DNA from: Lentzea atacamensis
GTDB lineage: Bacteria > Actinomycetota > Actinomycetes > Mycobacteriales > Pseudonocardiaceae
Direction of reading: 5' to 3'
DNA: 64,000 nucleotides
NCBI RefSeq assembly: GCF_003269295.1
Contig: NZ_QLTT01000002.1
Coordinates: forward strand, 248,001-312,000
Both the position numbers and the translations under genes were made by a program. The notes beneath the pieces were generated by a model. The model was not told the DNA's origin. It saw only the letters and a list, made by a program, of their open reading frames with translations, and made no database searches. Below, piece after piece: positions 59,478 to 64,000 of the stretch (position 1 is its first letter; each line of letters opens with the position of its first letter).

Positions 59478-60278
59478 ATGTTCAATTTGGACGCCCTGCG
59501 TCGGACGGTCCTTGGGACTGTGGCGGCCACCCTCGCGGTCGGTTCCGTTCTGGCATCGTCGGCTGTCGCCTCGGCAGGCGAGGACGACGTGAAGGCGTCT
59601 GACTTCAGCCAGGTCGCAGCCGCTCCGGTGTACAACAACGGTTCGATCAACCAGATCGTGGGCACCGTCGGTGCGCCGCTGGTCAACGTGAACATCCCGT
59701 GCCCCGCTCCGTGGCAGCAGGGTGGCGTGTCCGGCTCCGACTACAACGCCTGCAACAACGCTCCGGTCTACCAGCAGGACGCGCTGGTGGCCGGTGACCT
59801 GGGTGGTGGCGAGGCCGACGCCCGCAACGAGGACTTCGGTCAGACCGCCGCTGCTCCGGTGTACAACGAAGGTTCGATCGACCAGCTCGTCGGTACCGTC
59901 GGTGCGCCGCTGGTCAACGTGAACGCTCCGTGCATCGCCCCCTGGAACCAGGGTGGCGTGGCCGGCGCCGACTACAACGCCTGCAACAACGCCGCGGTCT
60001 TCCAGCAGGGCGCGCCGGTGGCCGGTGACCTCGTCGGCACCGAGCGGACCTGGGCGGACCAGCCGACCGGCTTCGGCCAGACCGCTGCCGCTCCGGTGTA
60101 CAACAACGGTTCGATCAACCAGCTCGTGGGCACCGTCGGTGCGCCGCTGGTCAACGTGAACATCCCGTGCCCCGCTCCGTGGCAGCAGGGTGGTCTGCTG
60201 GGTTCGGACTACAACGCCTGCAGCAATGCTCCGGTCTACCAGCAGGACGCGGCCGTCAAGGGCAGCCTGCTCGGCTGA
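59478..60278 (+). CDS. Secreted protein of three two-cysteine repeats (chaplin-like surface protein candidate)
   Basis: 266 residues. The signal peptide ends near residue 33 (LAVGSVLASSAVASA). The mature part is three tandem repeats of 77-79 residues (starting at 43, 120 and 199), each AAAPVYNNGSINQLVGTVGA, PLVNVNIPCPAPW, QQGG, DYNACNNAPVYQQ. Each has one Cys pair 17 residues apart, valine-rich strands, Asn/Gln-rich strands and no charged core. Such Cys-paired, beta-prone Asn/Gln/Val repeats recall chaplins, but the sequence is not a chaplin and has no LPXTG or membrane anchor. GGAG at 59466-59469 precedes the ATG. The gene is flanked by a long promoter region and a strong terminator. I do not know its function. 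Confidence 0.8.
   Translation: MFNLDALRRTVLGTVAATLAVGSVLASSAVASAGEDDVKASDFSQVAAAPVYNNGSINQIVGTVGAPLVNVNIPCPAPWQQGGVSGSDYNACNNAPVYQQDALVAGDLGGGEADARNEDFGQTAAAPVYNEGSIDQLVGTVGAPLVNVNAPCIAPWNQGGVAGADYNACNNAAVFQQGAPVAGDLVGTERTWADQPTGFGQTAAAPVYNNGSINQLVGTVGAPLVNVNIPCPAPWQQGGLLGSDYNACSNAPVYQQDAAVKGSLLG
59604..60278 (+). repeat. Three tandem ~231-237-bp coding repeats
   Basis: Units start at about 59604, 59835 and 60072. Units 1 and 3 are nearly identical in DNA as well as protein (for example GGTGCGCCGCTGGTCAACGT in each). Unit 2 differs more, at PCIAPWNQ and FQQGAP. The identity suggests recent duplication or gene conversion. Confidence 0.9.
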
Positions 60279-60320
60279 TGAGGCCCGGTCTGCTCAAGAC
60301 CGAAGCCACACTCCGAAAGT

Positions 60321-60366
60321 GACGGATGGATGTCGCCTCCGAGGGTTCGGGCGACATCCATCCGTC
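60321..60366 (+). terminator. Hairpin after the three-repeat gene
   Basis: Perfect 16-bp arms GACGGATGGATGTCGC (60321-60336) and complement (60351-60366), 14-nt loop, no clear T tract. Confidence 0.8.
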
Positions 60367-60520
60367 CAGGCCGGACATTCTTGCTTGCGCTTGCAAGAAA
60401 CGTCGGGAACGTTTCTCCGTCTTTGTTGACCGCTGAGTTGGCCGGATCTTCGGGGCTGGCTGCCTGAACCTTGCTCTGTCCTGGCCGGACAGACGCATGG
60501 TGTCGACGAGCGGAATGTCG

Positions 60521-60557
60521 AAGCCCTGTTCGCCGCCACGGCGAACAGGGCTTCTTT
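60521..60557 (+). terminator. Strong intrinsic terminator
   Basis: Perfect 15-bp arms AAGCCCTGTTCGCCG (60521-60535) and complement (60539-60553), 3-nt loop CCA, followed by CTTTT. No coding gene ends just upstream. Confidence 0.88.
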
Positions 60558-60726
60558 TCGGCCGGAGAAGGAATCCGGGCCTGCCGGAATGAACTGAACA
60601 AACAGACATGGTCCTCTGGAGGGGCAGATCCCGTACGCATCGTCTCCGTGCGCGGCGCACTTGGCATCCCAACGCCTCGACGGTGTCGACCGGCTCACAG
60701 GCCTGCCCACGGCGCAGGTGCTGCCA

Positions 60727-60745
60727 CGATCCTCGGGCAGGATCG
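60727..60745. promoter_or_regulatory. Inverted repeat before the dienelactone hydrolase gene
   Basis: CGATCCT (60727-60733), CGGGC, AGGATCG (60739-60745): perfect 7-bp arms ending 4 bp before ATG 60750. This leaves no room for a normal ribosome site, so the message may be leaderless and repressor-controlled. Confidence 0.5.
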
Positions 60746-60749
60746 TCTT

Positions 60750-61418
60750 ATGACCCATCGAGTTGACGACATGCCGTTGCCCGTCTGGCTCCCCGAGTCC
60801 GGGTCCGGCCCCGGCATCGTGCTGATCCAGGAGATCTTCGGCCTGGACGGTTACCTGCGCGGCGTCGCCGAGAAGCTGGCCGCGCTCGGTTACGTCGTGG
60901 CCGTGCCCGAGCTGTTCCACCGCTTCCAGCCGGGCTGGGTGGGTGAGCACGACGAGGCCGGCATCCAGAAGTCGATGGAGGTCGTCGGCAATCTCGACTT
61001 CCCGCTGGCCGTCCAGGACGTCGTCGCGTCGGTCAAGTACCTGCGCGACCTGCCGGAGGTCACCGGCGGCGTCGGCGTGCTCGGCTTCTGCCTCGGCGGC
61101 ACCCTGGCGTACGCGGCGGCCGTCGCCTCCGACCCGGACACCGCAGTGTCGTTCTACGGCTCCGGCGTACCCGACCAGATCAGCACGCTGGACCAGGTGT
61201 CCTGTCCCATCCTGTTCCACTTCGGCACCGAGGACGCGTTCATCACCGAGTACCAGAAGGTCGTGGACGCGGTGGCCGCGCACGACGGCGCCGAGATCCA
61301 CCTCGAGGCCGCGGGCCACGCGTACCTCAACCACCTCGGCCCCTGGTACGACAAGGACGCCGCCGACCGCGCCTGGGACCTGACCGCGGCATTCCTCGCG
61401 CGCACGCTGCCGGCCTAG
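60750..61418 (+). CDS. Dienelactone hydrolase-family protein
   Basis: 222-residue alpha/beta hydrolase. The nucleophile is Cys in VLGFCLGGTLA, the DLH hallmark; Asp is in HFGTEDAFI and His in AGHAYLNHLG. GIVLIQEIFGLDGYLRGVAE carries the family oxyanion region. DLH enzymes open dienelactones in chlorocatechol breakdown, but many chromosomal copies have other roles. It is convergent with the FAD enzyme (4-bp overlap). Confidence 0.9.
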   Translation: MTHRVDDMPLPVWLPESGSGPGIVLIQEIFGLDGYLRGVAEKLAALGYVVAVPELFHRFQPGWVGEHDEAGIQKSMEVVGNLDFPLAVQDVVASVKYLRDLPEVTGGVGVLGFCLGGTLAYAAAVASDPDTAVSFYGSGVPDQISTLDQVSCPILFHFGTEDAFITEYQKVVDAVAAHDGAEIHLEAAGHAYLNHLGPWYDKDAADRAWDLTAAFLARTLPA

Positions 61419-62434
61419 GAGATGCAGGGCACCGCGAGCTGCTGCGAGAAGAACCTCTCCAGCGGCTTGCGGTGCAACCGGCACTCGACCGCGATCAGCT
61501 CGTTGCGCCGGTAGTGCCGGACCTGAGTGCGCGTGACCACGAACCCGTTGCGTTCGGTCGTGGGCATCTCGTCGTAGATCAGTGCGTGCCCGCCTTGGGG
61601 CACAACGACATCCGCCAGTCCCTCGGGAATCTGCCTCGCCCGGACGGCGACGGTGGCAGCCAGCGAGTCGGGCCGGTTGCGCATCTTCCGGTGCGGCCAG
61701 GGCACCCCGTGGTGCTCGGCCTCCAACGTCCGGTGCAACGCCCGTGCGGCATGCCGGATCGCCTTGATCGAGTCGCCCGTGACGACGTGCGCGTGCGGCA
61801 CGTCGAGACTGGTGTCCCTGCGGAAGCCCGTGCACACGACGACCTTGTCGTACCGCAGCTCCCCGCTGCCGTCGATCGTTGCGACGAACCCGTTGCCGTC
61901 CTTGACGATCCGCTGCACCGTCCGCCCGACGGTGTGCGTGAGCCGAGCCGTGGCCGCGATGTGGTCGGCCGTCTCGAACGCGCTGTGCCCGCGCCCGACG
62001 ATCAGCACCCGCTTCCCCGCGTACTCGGTCGGATCGGTGCTGGCGCTGGCATACGTCTCGGCATGCTCGATCCCCGGAATGCCCGGCACGTGAGGCTTCT
62101 GGCCGGTGGCGAGGATGACGTGCCGCGCCTCGTACTGGTCCGCGTGCGTGACCCGCGTGTTGTACCGGATGTTCAACGGCCGCGCGAAGTCCTCCAGATA
62201 CCGCACCAGATCGTCCGCGCCGGGAAACGCCCGCTTGCTGTACCGCGCGAACGGCACCCCCTCGAACAGCGAGTTGTCGTCCGTCGCCAGCACCCGGTGC
62301 CGGGGAAACCTGCGGAAGAAACTCGCCGGCCCCGGCTCGGCCTCCAGAATCACGTAGTCGCGGCCCGCCTGGTGCAGGAAACGCCCCATCTGCAGCCCCG
62401 CAGGACCCGCACCGACCACCAGGTACTCCACCAT
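61415..62434 (-). CDS. FAD-dependent monooxygenase/oxidoreductase
   Basis: 339 residues. The FAD motif YLVVGAGPAGLQMGRFL is at the start, followed by the NADPH-type motif VLIVGRGHSAFETADHI (about 150-166) and CTGFRRD near the end. This layout fits class B flavoprotein monooxygenases or related disulfide-reductase-fold enzymes. GGGAGG precedes ATG 62434. It is soluble, and the substrate is unknown. Confidence 0.86.
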   Translation of the reverse strand: MVEYLVVGAGPAGLQMGRFLHQAGRDYVILEAEPGPASFFRRFPRHRVLATDDNSLFEGVPFARYSKRAFPGADDLVRYLEDFARPLNIRYNTRVTHADQYEARHVILATGQKPHVPGIPGIEHAETYASASTDPTEYAGKRVLIVGRGHSAFETADHIAATARLTHTVGRTVQRIVKDGNGFVATIDGSGELRYDKVVVCTGFRRDTSLDVPHAHVVTGDSIKAIRHAARALHRTLEAEHHGVPWPHRKMRNRPDSLAATVAVRARQIPEGLADVVVPQGGHALIYDEMPTTERNGFVVTRTQVRHYRRNELIAVECRLHRKPLERFFSQQLAVPCIS

Positions 62435-62505
62435 CGCGCACCTCCCGGGATCCTCTACGCCAAACACGGCGCAAAGGTTCAGGTGGGCGGTTACCTCCCA
62501 TCATC

Positions 62506-62835
62506 GTGGAATCCGGGCTTCTCTGGTCAATCAGAAAGCACATCAGCCTGGTTGTGCTGATCGGTCCAACCGTCTTTGCGGCGGCCGCCGCGCTTCTGTG
62601 GGCAGCGCTCGGCTTTCCGACGGCACCGACGGCCCGGCTCGACCTCGCTGGAATCGGAGTGGTACCACGACACCGAGTCCGAAATCCGGCTGTCGATCAC
62701 CAACGTGATCGCCCGACATCTCCGCGACGGCGCACCGGTGAGCTGGCAGGGGCACGACTTCGACCTCGTGCGCGCGGTGCTGAGGTCCGCGGACTTCTCC
62801 GGCATCCACCTCCCGAAGCGCAGGCTTGAGAGCGG
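62506..62835 (+). pseudogene. Remnant of a pentapeptide-repeat membrane protein
   Basis: The first frame from 62506 gives a membrane segment (HISLVVLIGPTVFAAAAALL) and then noise. From about 62648 another frame reads ESEWYHDTESEIRLSITNVI, ARHLRDGAPVSWQGHDFDLV, RAVLRSADFSGIHLPK. This matches the linker and first pentapeptide turns of actinobacterial membrane pentapeptide proteins (W.G.DFD...AVL..ADFSG). The middle region and the rest of the repeat domain are missing, so this is a true truncation, not just a one-base error. Confidence 0.5.
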
Positions 62836-62840
62836 TGACC

Positions 62841-63191
62841 ATGACAGAGCTCAGATCGCCCGGAATGCGTGCCGACGTCATCGCCGCCCTCGAAGTGCTC
62901 GCGACTCTCGTTCCGGAAGCGGTCGAGCGGTGGCCAGGCCTCACCGAGGCCGTTCACCGGCTGGTCGACGACACCGTCCGGGGCCGGCGGGACGTGGCCG
63001 AGTCGGTCGGTTGGACGCTGAGGGACGAGCACGAGGTCGCGGCGATCAGAGCGGTGCCGGTTCCGCTGCTGGGCGTTCTGGACCAGCTCGACCCCGTCGC
63101 GCCCGACCCCGCTCACCTGCGTCACCCGCGCTGGCCGCACGTGCGCACCGCCGCGGAAAACGCTCGCGAGGTGTTGACCCCGTCCACATGA
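62841..63191 (+). CDS. SCO4402-like family protein
   Basis: 116 residues, helical, soluble: MRADVIAALEVLATLVPEAV, GLTEAVHRLVDDTVRGRRDV, LRDEHEVAAIRAV, HLRHPRWPHVRTAAENAREV. It matches the small actinobacterial SCO4402-type family as I know it; the role is unknown. ATG 62841 is preferred because the family start ELRSPGMRADV follows. Confidence 0.65.
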   Translation: MTELRSPGMRADVIAALEVLATLVPEAVERWPGLTEAVHRLVDDTVRGRRDVAESVGWTLRDEHEVAAIRAVPVPLLGVLDQLDPVAPDPAHLRHPRWPHVRTAAENAREVLTPST

Positions 63192-63235
63192 TGGACGCCG
63201 GAACAGCCCGACCGTCCACAGTGTTGGATACGGCC

Positions 63236-64000
63236 GTGACGACTGCGAAGCGCCGCGCCCGTGTCCGCGCCCCCGAACTGGTCGGACGCGGCTGGCTCAA
63301 CACGGGTGACACCACGGTCAGCCTCAAGGACCTGCGCGGCAAGATCGTGCTGCTCGACTTCTGGACGTTCTGCTGCATCAACTGCCTGCACGTCCTCGAC
63401 GAGCTGCGCCCCCTCGAGAAGGAGCACGAGGACGTCCTGGTCACCATCGGCGTCCACTCGCCGAAGTTCGTCCACGAGGCCGACGCCGACGCGCTGAAGG
63501 CCGCCGTCGAGCGCTACGAGGTGCACCACCCCGTCCTCGACGACCCGGAGCTGACCACCTGGCAGAACTACGCCGTCAAGGCGTGGCCCACCCTCGTCCT
63601 GATCGACCCCGAGGGCTACATCGTCCACGTCGCCGCTGGTGAAGGCCACGTCGAAGCCCTCAAAACGATCATCAGGGAACTCGAGGAAGAGCATCAGCAG
63701 AAGGGCACGCTGCATCGCGGCAACGGCCCGTACGTCGCACCGGAGCCCCAGGACACCACGCTGCGGTTCCCCGCCAAGGCGATCGTCACCCCGAGCAACA
63801 CGATCCTGGTCAGCGACTCCGCGCACCACAGCATCGTCGAGCTCGAGGCCGACGGCGAGACCGTCATCCGCCGCATCGGCACCGGCGAGCGGGGCAGGCG
63901 GGACGGCACGAGCCCCACCTTCTCCGAGCCCGCGGGCCTCACGCTCGTCCCCAACACCCACGGCTACGACGTCGTCATTGCGGACACCGTCAACCACCTG
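63236..64000 (+). CDS. Thioredoxin-like protein with NHL-repeat domain, partial (3' end beyond window)
   Basis: At least 255 residues visible. An N-terminal thioredoxin fold (GKIVLLDFWTFCCINCLHVL) carries the redox pair C47-I-N-C50, then TTWQNYAVKAWPTLVLIDPE with the cis-Pro. An NHL-type propeller begins at FPAKAIVTPSNTILVSDSAH and continues to the edge. It is probably cytoplasmic, because no signal peptide precedes it. GTG 63236 is chosen because the family begins TTAKRRARVRAPEL; ATG 63188/63191 are alternatives. NHL-thioredoxin fusions are a known actinobacterial family of unclear role. Confidence 0.88.
   Translation, partial: MTTAKRRARVRAPELVGRGWLNTGDTTVSLKDLRGKIVLLDFWTFCCINCLHVLDELRPLEKEHEDVLVTIGVHSPKFVHEADADALKAAVERYEVHHPVLDDPELTTWQNYAVKAWPTLVLIDPEGYIVHVAAGEGHVEALKTIIRELEEEHQQKGTLHRGNGPYVAPEPQDTTLRFPAKAIVTPSNTILVSDSAHHSIVELEADGETVIRRIGTGERGRRDGTSPTFSEPAGLTLVPNTHGYDVVIADTVNHL

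Larger units (their letters stand above)
60279..60749. other. Gene-free region with two terminators
   Basis: About 470 bp after the repeat-protein gene. It holds the terminator at 60321-60366, short inverted repeats TTCTTGC/GCAAGAA (60379-60400) and AAACGT/ACGTTT (60398-60414), then a second strong terminator at 60521-60557, and an operator-like repeat before the dienelactone hydrolase. No coding frame is convincing. The stretch between the terminators could encode a small RNA. Confidence 0.5.

Noticed and set aside
59604-60278. CRISPR array or IS-type repeat
   Set aside because: The three repeats are ~231-237 bp, in frame, and encode a signal-peptide protein; there are no spacers and no transposase.
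1-64000. Secondary-metabolite gene cluster
   Set aside because: No PKS, NRPS, terpene or RiPP genes are present; thiolase, FabG4, MaoC and bkd genes fit primary fatty-acid and branched-chain metabolism.
1-64000. tRNA or rRNA genes, prophage, integrative element
   Set aside because: No cloverleaf or GTTCGA-type T-loop context, no integrase, transposase or phage structural gene was recognised in either strand.

Overview
The window is high-GC, with dense genes, frequent GTG starts, 1-4 base start/stop overlaps and many actinobacteria-specific families: mycosin, IniA/IniC-like dynamins, GTP-dependent PEP carboxykinase, an SCO4402-like protein, a septum-formation-like lipoprotein and F420/PPOX enzymes. 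It fits a filamentous actinomycete chromosome, most likely Pseudonocardiaceae (Lentzea/Saccharothrix-like). That placement is inferred from gene families, not from a marker gene. No tRNA, rRNA, CRISPR array, insertion sequence or prophage was seen.

Layout. 0-4.3 kb: a partial hypothetical gene, a lone type VII secretion-type mycosin, and an ABC exporter whose permease lies between two near-duplicate ATPases. 4.4-11 kb: small flavin/F420 enzymes, a HAD phosphatase, a TetR-PPOX-SDR operon behind a perfect operator, a NarL-type two-component system and a membrane protein/GntR pair. 11-14.8 kb: an overlapping dynamin / GrpE-like / dynamin operon. 15-19 kb: a frame-broken cupredoxin, an acidic DxDxDG-repeat protein, pckG, and a compact cluster of DnaA-box-like sequences. 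19.2-25 kb: a lipoprotein, a secreted pyroglutamyl-peptidase-like enzyme, a monocarboxylate-type symporter with its DUF3311 partner, a GntR regulator and PxpA; together these suggest uptake and opening of 5-oxoproline. 25-37 kb: a ROK kinase, a degenerate GH38-like protein, a large beta-helix membrane protein, a polar amino-acid ABC importer, a GH63 enzyme and an M20 peptidase.

37.6-41.2 kb: a branched-chain 2-oxoacid dehydrogenase operon (E1alpha, E1beta, E2) with a strong terminator, then a MerR regulator with a textbook MerR promoter. 42-46 kb: membrane and secreted proteins. 46-52 kb: a fatty-acid module (acyl-CoA dehydrogenase, SCP2 protein, TetR, MaoC hydratase, FabG4-like reductase, thiolase) resembling the mycobacterial htdX-fabG4-fadA2-fadE5 locus. 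Its two divergent promoters carry the same pair of 14-bp palindromes at the same spacing, so one TetR probably controls all of it. 52-64 kb: hydrolases, a SIMPL protein, a frame-broken AAA ATPase, an S37 peptidase, a secreted protein made of three ~78-residue two-cysteine repeats, dienelactone hydrolase, a flavin monooxygenase, a pentapeptide-protein remnant and a thioredoxin-NHL protein cut by the window end.

Three otherwise intact-looking genes are broken by single-base losses, all in the same direction. Assembly indels are therefore a serious alternative to real decay.
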